Positions 43,755 to 52,206 of a DNA stretch of 64,000 bases are shown in pieces; positions within the stretch are counted from its first letter, which is position 1, and every line of letters begins with the position of its first letter. The notes below the pieces were generated by a model, which did no database searches, was not told the DNA's origin, and worked only from the letters and a program-made list of their open reading frames with translations. A program made the translations under genes and the position numbers. This stretch comes from Microbispora catharanthi. GTDB taxonomy: Bacteria > Actinomycetota > Actinomycetes > Streptosporangiales > Streptosporangiaceae. The stretch spans positions 1-64,000 of the forward strand of contig NZ_VDMA02000001.1 in assembly GCF_006334915.2 (NCBI RefSeq). Reading direction: 5' to 3'.

Positions 43755-43801
43755 ATGTTCGGATAACGAGAACATAGCACATGTTCGGATTATGCGAACA
43801 T
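43755..43801. promoter_or_regulatory. Two ArsR-type operators between SDR pseudogene and ArsR gene
   Basis: ATGTTCG-N7-CGAACAT at 43781-43801 is a perfect 7-bp inverted repeat; a near copy (ATGTTCG-N7-GAACAT at its right arm) lies at 43755-43775, 26 bp away. Spacing and TTCG/CGAA half sites suit an ArsR/SmtB dimer. Both lie in the shared divergent promoter region. Confidence 0.8.
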
Positions 43802-43820
43802 GTTGGGCTACCATGACAGT

Positions 43821-44219
43821 GTGGCAAGCCGAACAGCAACTGATCTTGTGCATCCTGATCGAGAGGAACTGGTCTTTGCTCGCGTCATGGGGGCGCTGAG
43901 TGATCCGGTGCGCCTCGCTGTGGTCGCTCGCCTGGCAGAGGCCGGACCCGATGGCGAGCTGGCGTGCGGGACCATCACCACGCCGGTGAGCAAGTCCACC
44001 CAGAGCGCTCATTTCAAGATCCTCCGAGAGGCCGGGGTGATACATCAGCGAGACCAGGGAACCCGGCGCCTGAACCGGCTACGCCGAGACGACCTCGACG
44101 CTCGCTTCCCCGGCCTGCTTGACCTCGCCATCGTCCATGGACGCGACGTGATCGCCGGGTGGGCGTGCCAGCCACACCCGGCCGAAAGAACCGGTCCGGT
44201 CCACGACAGCCAAGGATGA
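43821..44219 (+). CDS. ArsR-family winged-helix repressor
   Basis: 132 residues from GTG 43821; an in-frame ATG at 43800 is less likely because it overlaps the second operator. Winged helix FARVMGALSDPVRLAVVARL, TTPVSKSTQSAHFKILREAG and VIHQRDQGTRRLNRLRRDDL. One Cys (GELACGTI) sits in the position before the recognition helix, but no second metal ligand is obvious, so it may sense a non-metal signal. Probably autoregulated, with the broken dehydrogenase as its former divergent target. Confidence 0.85.
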   Translation: MASRTATDLVHPDREELVFARVMGALSDPVRLAVVARLAEAGPDGELACGTITTPVSKSTQSAHFKILREAGVIHQRDQGTRRLNRLRRDDLDARFPGLLDLAIVHGRDVIAGWACQPHPAERTGPVHDSQG

Positions 44220-44612
44220 CGTAAGTCGTTGCTGTTCTTACCGCTGGATGCTCATCCCGATCGACCGCTTTGCCGACCAGAAGCCGTGCTACTCGGTAAC
44301 ACTGATCAAGCTCCAGGACCTGTCGCCGCTGCGCCAGACACTGATCAGCTCGGGACGTCCAGGGCGTCTTTCACTCGCCCCACCGGATCGAGGAGATCGG
44401 GTTGACCATCGTCCGGCCCTGCTCGCCGGACGGACACGTCTTGATCCCTCCCACGTTTCCAGTTGCCGGGTCTGCTCCCTCTGGGCGTACCGCGGACTGT
44501 AGCGGAATACACCGTCTCTCTGTATAGGACGAAACAGACTTCGCCGTCTTTTCCGGTTGCACTGGTGCTGTTCCGAAAAAGGCACCCGGGCGTGAGCCCG
44601 AAGGGGGAAGGA
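44220..44612. other. Intergenic stretch before secreted protein gene
   Basis: About 390 bp without a supported gene. A plus-strand phrase FHSPHRIEEIGLTIVRPC (~44370-44425) has protein-like composition but lies in no complete frame. The part near 44500-44560 is less GC-rich (GGAATACACC…CTGTATAGG) and is probably the promoter of the secreted-protein gene. Confidence 0.4.
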
Positions 44613-45047
44613 ATGGCGATGAACAGAATTCTTCGATGGGCGGCGGCACCGCTCGCCGTGGCGGCGCTGGCGGGGACGACGCTGCTGCCGGCGGGGCCGG
44701 CGTCGGCCGCGACGGGCACGACGACGTACACGATCGAGCTGATCTCACTGACCTGCAACAAGAAGCAGGACGTCGACAAGGATGAGCCGCAGTTGTTCAT
44801 CGACGGGGTGAGCAAGTTCGGACCCGGCAAGATGAGCAAGGGCGAGACGGAGATCCTGACGGGGAGGACGTTCGACTTCACGGGCACGGCCACGATGGAG
44901 CTGTTCGAGGTGGACCCCGGCAACGACGACTTCCTCGGTAGCATCCAGGTCACCTCGAGCCAGGCAGGCGCCGGCGTCCAGGTCGGCAAGTTCGATTTCC
45001 TGAAGCACGCGGAGTACACGATCACGTACGAGGTCGTCGCGTCCTGA
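44613..45047 (+). CDS. Small secreted beta-rich protein, unknown function
   Basis: 144 residues. Signal peptide MNRILRWAAAPLAVAALAG to ASA-ATG, then ~110 residues alternating beta-strand-like segments with conserved-looking Asp/Lys: LISLTCNKKQDVDKDEPQLF, TGRTFDFTGTATMELFEVDP, HAEYTITYEVVAS. ATG 44613 or 44619 may be used; GGGGGAAGGA lies upstream. The single Cys and strand pattern suggest a small beta-sandwich that may bind calcium or a ligand. Followed by a strong terminator. Confidence 0.65.
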   Translation: MAMNRILRWAAAPLAVAALAGTTLLPAGPASAATGTTTYTIELISLTCNKKQDVDKDEPQLFIDGVSKFGPGKMSKGETEILTGRTFDFTGTATMELFEVDPGNDDFLGSIQVTSSQAGAGVQVGKFDFLKHAEYTITYEVVAS

Positions 45048-45073
45048 CGCCTCGGTAGCACGGCATCACACCA

Positions 45074-45113
45074 CGGCAGGCGCCGGAGAACTCCTCTTCG
45101 GCGCCTGCCGTTT
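45074..45113 (+). terminator. Intrinsic terminator after secreted protein gene
   Basis: A perfect 12-bp stem: CGGCAGGCGCCG (45074-45085) and CGGCGCCTGCCG (45099-45110), 13-nt loop, then TTTG. Confidence 0.8.
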
Positions 45114-45222
45114 GCCCGCGACCCGAATTAGACGCCTTTCTCGGTATTGATGCCTATAAGTGACCTTGAAACGCATGTACCATCGGGCCACTCGCACGGG
45201 GTCATGGCGACGGGGGTCGCGG

Positions 45223-48200
45223 ATGGACGAGTTGCATGTGCGTGTGCTGAAAACCTCGTCTCTGACAGCCGGGGACGGTTCCGCCGTGCCCGTGCGATCG
45301 GCCAAGGCGAGGGCCGTGCTGTTCTATCTGGCCGTGGAGGGCACACCGCAGACGAGGCCGGCCCTCGCCGGGCTGCTGTGGGGTGATCGCGCGGAGGCGA
45401 ACGCACGCGGAAGCCTCCGGCTCGCCCTGATGGAACTGCGCCGGGCCGCGGGCGGCCACCTGGTCATCGACCGGACCCACGTCGCCTTCGACCGCGACCG
45501 GCCGTACTCGCTGGACTGGGAGGACCTGGTCGGGAACGGTTCGGTGCCCGCGGACTACCGTGGCGGTTTCCTGGACGACCTCGTGGTCGCGGACGCCCCC
45601 GCCTTCGACGACTGGGTCGCCGGACGCCGGCGGCAGGCCGGGCACGTCGCGGCGCAGACGCTCGGCGAGCGGGCACGGGCGGCGCGCGATCGGGGCGACC
45701 GCGACGGCGCCGTACGGCTGGCGCGCCAGGTCCTCGCCATCGACGGGCTGGACGAGAACGCCCACCGGCTGATCATCGAGGTGATGTGGGCCACGGGCAA
45801 CCGCGCGGGCGCCCTGGCGCAGTACGAGGCATGCCGCCGGAATCTGGACCGCGAACTCGGCGTCTCACCCGATCCCCGCACCCAGGCGCTCCGGCAACGG
45901 ATCACACTCGGCGGGCCGGGGGCTCACCCGGTTCGCGGTGCGGGCGTCGCCGTGCCGCCCCGCGAGGTTCCGGCGGGCGGCACGGCTACGCGGCGCCTGC
46001 CCCGTCCGCTGACCCGGTTGATCGGCCGTGATGCCGAGGTCGAGAAGGTCTGCGCGAAGCTGCGGGACCGGGAGGTGCGGTTGCTCACGCTGACCGGCCC
46101 GGGCGGCGTGGGCAAGACGAGACTGGCCATCGCCGTCGCCGAACGACTCGACGGCGAGGTGCTGTTCGTCTCGTTCGCCGGAGTGCGGTCGCACGACACC
46201 GCGGCGGAGACAACCGGCAGCGAGGCGGGCAGGCCAGCGGGCAGCACAGTGGACAGCGAGGTGGACCTGGTCGCGACGACGCTGGCGGAGGCCGCCGGTG
46301 TCGACCTGACGCCCCCGAGGCCCGCCCGCGACCTGCTGCTGGCCGCCGTTCGTCGGCGGAACCTGGTCCTGGTCCTGGACAACCTGGAGCACCTGCCCAC
46401 CGTGGCGCCGCTGGCCGGGGCGATCCTCTCGGCCGCGCCCGCCGTACGGATCCTGGCGACCTCGCGGCGCAGGATGGGGATCTGCGCCGAGCACGTCCAC
46501 GAGGTGCCCGCGCTGTGCGGCGCATCGGCGCGAGCGCTGTTGCTGGAACGCGCCAAGGCCCTGGTGCCGGACATCTCCCCGGACACGCACGCCCTTGACC
46601 GCGTGTGCCGGGCGGTCGGCGGGCTGCCCCTCGCCGTCGAGCTGGCTGCGACGCTGACCCGGGCGATGACCTGCGAGGAGATCGCGGAGCATCTGAACCC
46701 GGCCGGTCGCGCCTCCCGCGCCGCGCATGCTCCGGCGGACCTCCTGGTGCATCCGCAACCGGCGGCGGCCACCAGGCACGCGAGCATGAAGCAGGTCTTC
46801 GACACCTCCTGGCGGCTCCTCACCGCCGTCGAGCAGCGGGTGCTGGCCGCCGTCTCGGTGTTCGCCGGCGGCTTCACGCTCGCCGCCGGGATCGAGGTCG
46901 CGGACACCACCGCCGTGGTCGTCGCGAGGCTGACGGACCACTCCCTGGTGCGCCGCGACCATGACGGCCGGTATCGCGTCCACGAGCTCGTACGGCAGTA
47001 CGCCGTCGCGCGCCTCGCCGACGAGTCGCCCCGGGCTCGCCATGCCGCCTGGTACGCCCGCTTTCTCCGAGACCGGGCGGCCAGGCTTCGCGATCACGCG
47101 GACACGTCCGTGCTCCACGAGATCGAGCCGGAGATCGACGACATCCGGCAGGCCTGGCGGCATGCGCTCCACCGGCTCGCCGATGACGATCGGGCGGCCT
47201 TCGCCGAGAGTTACTGGACGCTGTGCCTGCGCAGGCACTGCTACGCCGAGGCCCTGTCCGTGGCCTCCGACATGATCGCGACCGTACGGCCGGGACATCG
47301 GGCGGCGTCGGCGCGGTGGCACCGGCTGGCGGGGACGGCGCACTTCCAGTTCGAGCGCGGCGCGGAGAGCCTGACGGCCTTCAGGAGAGCGCTGGCGGTC
47401 GCCGACCGGCCGCTGCCGTCGTCCTGGGCAGGAAAGGCGAGCGCGGTGGCCGGAGGGCTGGCACGCCAGGCGATCCGCCACACCACTCCACTCAGCGGAC
47501 GTGCCAGGAAGGGACCGGCCCGCGAACTCGCCGCCGAGGCCGCGCACACCCTGTCCGTCCTCGGCGAACTCGCCTATCACCGGCAGGAGCAGGACACATT
47601 GCTGCTCAGCGTGGTGCGTCACCTCGACGCGGCGGAGCGGGCGGGCGGCTCGGTCGAACGCGCCGAGGCGTACGCGAACTTCGCCGTCGTGGCCGCCCTC
47701 GCCGGTTCCGAGGCGATGGCCCGGCACTACGGCCGCCTCGCCGACGAGGAGATCGCCAAGGTGCCGGACCCGGTGGCGGTCTCCCGCGCCCGTCTCGCGC
47801 GCGGACTGCGGCTCATCGCGGAAGGGCGGTTCGCCACCGCGCAGCGGGTCCTCACCCTGGCCCGCCGGCATCCCGCCGATCCCCGTCTCGCGGAGCACTG
47901 TCTCGGGCTCCTCGCCGACCTGGAAATCCATCGAGGGCGCTATGCGGCCGCCGCGCCGATGATGGCGGCGGTGGCCGAAGCGTCGGTCGCGCGGATGGGC
48001 GAGACGCTGTCCGGTTATTGGGGCCTGACCGGGCAGGCGGAGGCGCTGCTGCGGCTCGCCGATCGTGAGCCCGCCGACGTGGGCGTGGTCCTGAAGGCCG
48101 CCGAGGAGGCGACGATGGCGTTGCCCGCGCTGGGCGAGGACCATTTCGCCCGGGCCGGCGCGAAGATCCCGGCGATTCAGCGGCTGCGGCTCGGCGTCGC

Positions 48201-48633
48201 ACAGGCCCGGTTCCACCTGCTGGGCGATGACGCGCCCACCGCCCGCCTGGCGCTGGACGACGCGCTGCGCACGGCGGACCGGCCGGACATGCCGCTCAGG
48301 GGCACCCTCGAGGCGTGGGCGGGGCTGGCCGAGGTGTTCTGGGCCCTGGAGGCGGACGACCCGGCGGTCCGGAGAGCACTGCGCCACATGTCCCGGCTGG
48401 CTCGCCGCACCCCGTCGGCGGCGGCCCGCATGGGCTGGGCGGCGGCGCTGTCGCACCAGGTGACCGGTCAGCGGCTGAGGGCCCGGCGGGTCGCCGTACG
48501 GGCGCTGGCCACCGCTCGGCGTCTGGGCATCGCCTTCGACGAGGCCAGGTCGCTCGAAGTCCTGGGCGAGACGGAGGAGGCCGCCCGGATTCACGCCTGC
48601 CTGGGCACCGCGCCGCTCACCCGGCCCCGCTGA
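45223..48633 (+). CDS. Large BTAD/AfsR-type regulator with NTPase and TPR domains
   Basis: 1136 residues from ATG 45223. The N-terminal ~240 residues have an OmpR-like HTH and BTAD domain (AKARAVLFYLAVEGTPQTRP, ANARGSLRLALMELRRAAGG, QYEACRRNLDRELGVSPDPR). Then an NB-ARC-like NTPase: Walker A LTLTGPGGVGKTRLAIAVAE, Walker B NLVLVLDNLEHLPTVAPLAG, sensor ATSRRRMGI and GLPLAVELAATL. The last ~500 residues are TPR-like helices. This is the layout of AfsR/SARP-LAL signal-integrating regulators that use ATP and ligand binding on the TPRs to control transcription. Its 3' end overlaps the Crp gene by 43 bp, tail to tail. No biosynthetic cluster is adjacent. Confidence 0.85.
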   Translation: MDELHVRVLKTSSLTAGDGSAVPVRSAKARAVLFYLAVEGTPQTRPALAGLLWGDRAEANARGSLRLALMELRRAAGGHLVIDRTHVAFDRDRPYSLDWEDLVGNGSVPADYRGGFLDDLVVADAPAFDDWVAGRRRQAGHVAAQTLGERARAARDRGDRDGAVRLARQVLAIDGLDENAHRLIIEVMWATGNRAGALAQYEACRRNLDRELGVSPDPRTQALRQRITLGGPGAHPVRGAGVAVPPREVPAGGTATRRLPRPLTRLIGRDAEVEKVCAKLRDREVRLLTLTGPGGVGKTRLAIAVAERLDGEVLFVSFAGVRSHDTAAETTGSEAGRPAGSTVDSEVDLVATTLAEAAGVDLTPPRPARDLLLAAVRRRNLVLVLDNLEHLPTVAPLAGAILSAAPAVRILATSRRRMGICAEHVHEVPALCGASARALLLERAKALVPDISPDTHALDRVCRAVGGLPLAVELAATLTRAMTCEEIAEHLNPAGRASRAAHAPADLLVHPQPAAATRHASMKQVFDTSWRLLTAVEQRVLAAVSVFAGGFTLAAGIEVADTTAVVVARLTDHSLVRRDHDGRYRVHELVRQYAVARLADESPRARHAAWYARFLRDRAARLRDHADTSVLHEIEPEIDDIRQAWRHALHRLADDDRAAFAESYWTLCLRRHCYAEALSVASDMIATVRPGHRAASARWHRLAGTAHFQFERGAESLTAFRRALAVADRPLPSSWAGKASAVAGGLARQAIRHTTPLSGRARKGPARELAAEAAHTLSVLGELAYHRQEQDTLLLSVVRHLDAAERAGGSVERAEAYANFAVVAALAGSEAMARHYGRLADEEIAKVPDPVAVSRARLARGLRLIAEGRFATAQRVLTLARRHPADPRLAEHCLGLLADLEIHRGRYAAAAPMMAAVAEASVARMGETLSGYWGLTGQAEALLRLADREPADVGVVLKAAEEATMALPALGEDHFARAGAKIPAIQRLRLGVAQARFHLLGDDAPTARLALDDALRTADRPDMPLRGTLEAWAGLAEVFWALEADDPAVRRALRHMSRLARRTPSAAARMGWAAALSHQVTGQRLRARRVAVRALATARRLGIAFDEARSLEVLGETEEAARIHACLGTAPLTRPR

Positions 48634-49295
48634 AGACCGCCGGTCGAGCCGGCAGACGATCTCCCCGCGCGGCGCCGGAGGGCGTCGACGTTCCGGATGA
48701 CGATCTCCCGTCGGCCGGTCTCGATCCAGCCGTGATCGCGCAGTACGCGCAGTGCCTTGGCCGTCGCGATCCTCGACGAGCCGGTCCACCCCGCCAGTTC
48801 CTCCTGCGAGAGGGGGAGGGTGATCCTCAGCCCGGCGGGGCACCGCGCGCCGTACCGGTCGGCGAGTTCCACCAGGCGTCTGGTCACCCGGCCGAGCGTG
48901 TCGACCGAATACAACTCGACCAGCTTCTCCTCGGCCTCGCGCAGCCGCCGGCCGAGCAGCCGTACCAGGGAGCTCATGACAAGGGGTCTCGCCCGCAGGT
49001 GCGCGGCGAACGACGACGCGGGCAGGCACAGCCCGGTCACCGGTTCGAGCGCGGCGGCCGACACGGGCCGCTCCCGTTCGCCCAGCGCCGCCGACTCCCC
49101 CAGCACCTCTCCCGGCCCGAGGATCCACAGCACGACCTCGGCGCCGGCCGCGGTCGAGCAGGTGACCTTCACCCTGCCCGACCGCAGCACCACCACCCAG
49201 TCCGCGCCGTCGCCCTCGCGGAACAGAGCCGCGCCGGCGGGCCAGTGCCGTACGCGCCCGCTCAGCTCCGCCAGTTCCTCGTCCCACCGCTCCAC
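48591..49295 (-). CDS. Crp/Fnr-family transcriptional regulator
   Basis: 234 residues. Cyclic-nucleotide-binding beta-roll (FREGDGADWVVVLRSGRVKV, LGPGEVLGESAALGERERPV) and a Crp-type winged helix (LPLSQEELAGWTGSSRIATA, LRVLRDHGWIETGRREIVI). No Fnr-type Cys cluster. The PGEVLGE segment resembles the cAMP-binding loop, but several Fnr-like relatives keep it without cAMP. Convergent overlap of 43 bp with the BTAD gene. Confidence 0.87.
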   Translation of the reverse strand: MERWDEELAELSGRVRHWPAGAALFREGDGADWVVVLRSGRVKVTCSTAAGAEVVLWILGPGEVLGESAALGERERPVSAAALEPVTGLCLPASSFAAHLRARPLVMSSLVRLLGRRLREAEEKLVELYSVDTLGRVTRRLVELADRYGARCPAGLRITLPLSQEELAGWTGSSRIATAKALRVLRDHGWIETGRREIVIRNVDALRRRAGRSSAGSTGGLQRGRVSGAVPRQA

Positions 49296-49427
49296 TGGCC
49301 TCTCCTTCCTCCGCGGAGAGCATGACAGCGGTGTCGTCAGCGCATCGTTTGCCCGGTGTTAGCCGAATTCGACCGCAGGCGGATCGCGGCGGCCTCCCCG
49401 GTCCGGCAGGCGCGGCCGCCCGAGCCG

Positions 49428-50375
49428 TCAGTCGGCGAGTACGTAGCCCCCCACGGAGGACGGGATGACGAAGGAGTCGAGCCGGCGCAACTGGTGCGTG
49501 GCGCGGTTCACCCGATACCAGGTATGCGTCCTGCGCAGGTCACCGCCCACCTGACGATCGGAGCGGGTCAGGACGTCGAGGTGGCCCGCCTTGTCCCAGC
49601 GTGCCGTCAAGGCGGTCTCGCCCGCGTGGAGCCGGATGGGGATGCTGCCCTTCTTCGCGGTGGCCAGGTTGCGAGTGAGGACCACGTTCTTGACGGAATT
49701 GCCGGTCTTCGTCCACTTCGGCGCGGCCACGGTGACGCCGTCGGGGCCGAGGTCGCCCCGCATGTAGACGGATCGCCGCAATCTCACCGACCACGTGCCG
49801 GTCGAATAGAGCACCGCCGTCCGGTTGTCGCCCGCCATCATGCGCTTTCCGTCCGGGCTGAAGTCCCAGGTCTGGTATCCCCTCGGCAGGGTGAACACCT
49901 TTCCTGTGGTCGTGTCCACGACCCGGTCGATCTCCCATTCGGAGGCGTTCACGCCGCGCATGCTGAGAAACCGGCCACCCGGAGAGAGGGTGAGTGCGTT
50001 CATCCGGAGGTCGTCCGGCCATGTCACCGAGGGAACCTCGCGCGCCCGGCCGGTGGCGGCCTCCCAGATCGTGAGCACGCCGTCCTTCCCCGCGAAGTAC
50101 GCGGCCTGCGCGCCGTCCTGAGAGACGGCGATGACGGCGGCGACGGTGTACTCGTCGTCGGCCACGGTCCTGCGGGCGCCGGAGAGCGCGACGACACGGC
50201 CGTCGCTCAGCCAGAGCTTCAACGGGCCGCAGGGATGCCGGCCGCCGTCGGCCTGCGGGCAGGATCCGAGACCCGCGTAACGGATCACAGGTGTGGCCGG
50301 CGCGGCCTCGGCCTGGGGGGTGGTCATGAACGCTGCGGCGGCCACCACCGCGGCCGGCGCTACTCGGGACAGCAT
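49428..50375 (-). CDS. Secreted WD40-like beta-propeller protein
   Basis: 315 residues from ATG 50375 (ATG 50405 is an alternative). Signal peptide APAAVVAAAAFMTTPQAEAA, then repeated propeller-type strands (AVIAVSQDGAQAAYFAGKDG, LTLSPGGRFLSMRGVNASEW, WDFSPDGKRMMAGDNRTAVL). TolB/WD40-like modules of this type serve as protein-binding platforms; the actual role is unknown. Stand-alone gene. Confidence 0.65.
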   Translation of the reverse strand: MLSRVAPAAVVAAAAFMTTPQAEAAPATPVIRYAGLGSCPQADGGRHPCGPLKLWLSDGRVVALSGARRTVADDEYTVAAVIAVSQDGAQAAYFAGKDGVLTIWEAATGRAREVPSVTWPDDLRMNALTLSPGGRFLSMRGVNASEWEIDRVVDTTTGKVFTLPRGYQTWDFSPDGKRMMAGDNRTAVLYSTGTWSVRLRRSVYMRGDLGPDGVTVAAPKWTKTGNSVKNVVLTRNLATAKKGSIPIRLHAGETALTARWDKAGHLDVLTRSDRQVGGDLRRTHTWYRVNRATHQLRRLDSFVIPSSVGGYVLAD

Positions 50376-50450
50376 CCCGACATCTTTGCATGATGCCGAC
50401 ATCAAGGATCGCGGTCGCGTCCGGTCCGGCCTTCGGGGCCGGTCACCGCC

Positions 50451-50954
50451 CTAGAGCCCGCCGTCGACGTTGAGCACGGCGTAGGCGACGTACTCGTGCG
50501 GCGAGCCGGTGCGCGTCGCGGCCGAGGAGACGTTGACGATGACGGGCCGGGTCACCGGTGCGCGTCCGGTCCAGCGCCGCGCCGCCTCCCGGCACAGCCG
50601 CACGGACGCCAGCAGGTTCACCTCGACGACCCGCCGCAGATCGGCGTCGGTCAGGTCGGTGAACGGCCCGATCCTGCCGGTCACTCCCGCGTTGTTCACC
50701 AGGCCCGCGACCTCGCCGACGGACCCGGCCAGCTCGAACAGCCTCTCCGGCGCGTCCTCCTCGGTCACGTCGAGCCGTACGCCGCGGACGAGGGCACCGG
50801 AGCGGCCGAGGTCGGCCTCCAGCGTCTCGGCGTCGGTGTCGGAGTTCGAGTGCGTGAAGACGACGCCGAACCCGTCCGCGCACAGGCGCCGCACCGTGCT
50901 CCGGCCGATCCCGCGCGTCCCTCCGGTGACGATGACGACCGGGCGAGAGGTCAT
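50451..50954 (-). pseudogene. SDR oxidoreductase with internal in-frame deletion
   Basis: 167 residues where ~250 are expected. The first ~150 are a normal SDR: VIVTGGTRGIGRSTVRRLCA, GLVNNAGVTGRIGPF and VIVNVSSAATRTGSPHEYVAYA. From YVAYA it passes directly to VLNVDGGL, the usual last residues of the family, so ~80 residues including the catalytic Lys and the C-terminal substrate part are gone without loss of frame. Its ATG overlaps the TGA of the upstream dehydrogenase (ATGA). Stable protein is possible but not catalysis. Confidence 0.75.
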
Positions 50955-51838
50955 CCGCGTGCTCCTTCCCCGCCTGTCCTTGCTTCGATCGCGTGCACGA
51001 CGGCGGCCATGTCCAGGCCGGCGTGGCCCAGCGCGAGGGTCTCGCCGAACAGAGCGTGGCAGACGTCCAGCAGTGGGGAGGCGATGCCGGCCCGCCGCGC
51101 CGCCTCGGCGATGAGCCGGTTGTTCTTCAGCACGTCGGCGATGGCGGCCTGGGCGGCGAAGTCGCGCCCGGCCAGCTTCACCGCCTTCACCCGCGAGACG
51201 TCGCTCGCCATCTGGCCCGAGTTGAGCACGTCCACGAGCAGCCCGATGTCGAGGCCCTGGCGCGCGCCGAAGTGCAGCGACTCCGCGAGGCCGGTGACCG
51301 TGGTGATCAGGAAGATGTTGACCGCGAGCTTCATCAGCAGCGCCTTGGGCGCGGGCCCGCACACCACCGTCTTGGCGCACATCGGCTTCAGCAGCGGGCG
51401 GACCTCCTCCACGGCGTCCGGCCGGCCGGCGAGCATCGCCACCAGCCGCCCCTGCTCGGCGGGCACGCGGGAGCCGGAGATCGGCGCCTCGACGTAGCCG
51501 CCCCCGGCCGCGAGCACGTCGGCCTCCAGCCCTGCCGAGTAGACGGGGGAGGTCGTGCCCATGTGGACCACGATCCGGTCCTCGACGTTGCGGGCGAAGG
51601 CGGGCGTGCCCCGCTCCAGCACCGCGTCGATCGCGGCCTCGTCGGCCAGCATGAGGATCACCACCCGCGCCCGCCGGAACACCTCGGCCGCGCTGCCCGC
51701 CACCTCCGCGCCCGCGGCGCGCAGCGGCGCGCTCCTGGCGGCCGTGCGGTTCCACACCACGAGGGGGGTTCCGGCGCGGACCAGGTTGAGCGCCATGGGC
51801 TGCCCCATGATCCCGAGACCGACGAAACCCACATCCAT
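50951..51838 (-). CDS. 3-hydroxyisobutyrate-dehydrogenase-family oxidoreductase
   Basis: 295 residues from ATG 51838. NAD fold [20 protein letters not shown]; substrate motif [20 protein letters not shown]; catalytic Lys in [20 protein letters not shown] followed by [20 protein letters not shown]. These mark the beta-hydroxyacid dehydrogenase/GLYR family. Overlaps the damaged SDR gene by four bases; together they formed a two-enzyme operon. Substrate unknown. Confidence 0.87.
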   Translation of the reverse strand: MDVGFVGLGIMGQPMALNLVRAGTPLVVWNRTAARSAPLRAAGAEVAGSAAEVFRRARVVILMLADEAAIDAVLERGTPAFARNVEDRIVVHMGTTSPVYSAGLEADVLAAGGGYVEAPISGSRVPAEQGRLVAMLAGRPDAVEEVRPLLKPMCAKTVVCGPAPKALLMKLAVNIFLITTVTGLAESLHFGARQGLDIGLLVDVLNSGQMASDVSRVKAVKLAGRDFAAQAAIADVLKNNRLIAEAARRAGIASPLLDVCHALFGETLALGHAGLDMAAVVHAIEARTGGEGARG

Positions 51839-51983
51839 GTTCGCCTCCCCGCGCACACGTCCACGTGCCGCCCTGGCGGCACGCCGGGGACCGTTCTAGC
51901 CCATGGCGCGGCGGCGGTCTTGAACGATTGTGCCCGTCCGGGCCGCCCGTCGCCCGGCCGGGCACAACAGGGTCTGCCGGAGG

Positions 51984-52110
51984 TCAGGTGGCACAGAACT
52001 CGGCGTCCAGGAGTCGGTTGACGGCCTGGTCGGTTGCGGCGTCGTCGCGAGAGTGCATGGCATTGGCTGTGACGGTGAGGTCGCGCCGGTCGCTGTGAAA
52101 GCTTTGGTTT
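51984..52110 (-). pseudogene. Possible C-terminal gene scrap
   Basis: The minus strand reads TANAMHSRDDAATDQAVNRL then LDAEFCAT and a TGA at 51984, which looks like the tail of a real protein, but the upstream part is not recognisable and runs into the repeat region at 52111. Family unknown; may be chance. Confidence 0.25.
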
Positions 52111-52206
52111 TTGCCGAACACTCGTAGTGATGAAAGCAAGTCGACTTGCAGTCCCACCATGATCACGGATAGTTGTTTGCCGACTACTCATAGTGAGGAT
52201 GGCAAG
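52111..52206 (+). promoter_or_regulatory. Imperfect direct repeats upstream of secreted protein gene
   Basis: TTGCCGAACACTCGTAGTGA (52111-52130) and TTGCCGACTACTCATAGTGA (52176-52195) are 65 bp apart, each followed by a GCAAGT motif 8-10 bases on. Each contains an ACT-N3-AGT dyad. They may be operators; the second overlaps the ribosome site region of the next gene. Confidence 0.5.

Noticed and set aside
44345-45061. Minus-strand 238-codon frame opposite the secreted protein
   Set aside because: Antisense to a gene with a clear signal peptide, RBS and terminator.
45865-49323. Very long open frames antisense to real genes (for example opposite the BTAD regulator, the GlcD-GlcF gene at 59260-62286 and the secreted hydrolase at 29855-32527)
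   Set aside because: They mirror genuine genes, lack domain motifs, and are rich in Arg/Gly/Pro/Ala, as expected when GC-rich codons are read on the opposite strand.
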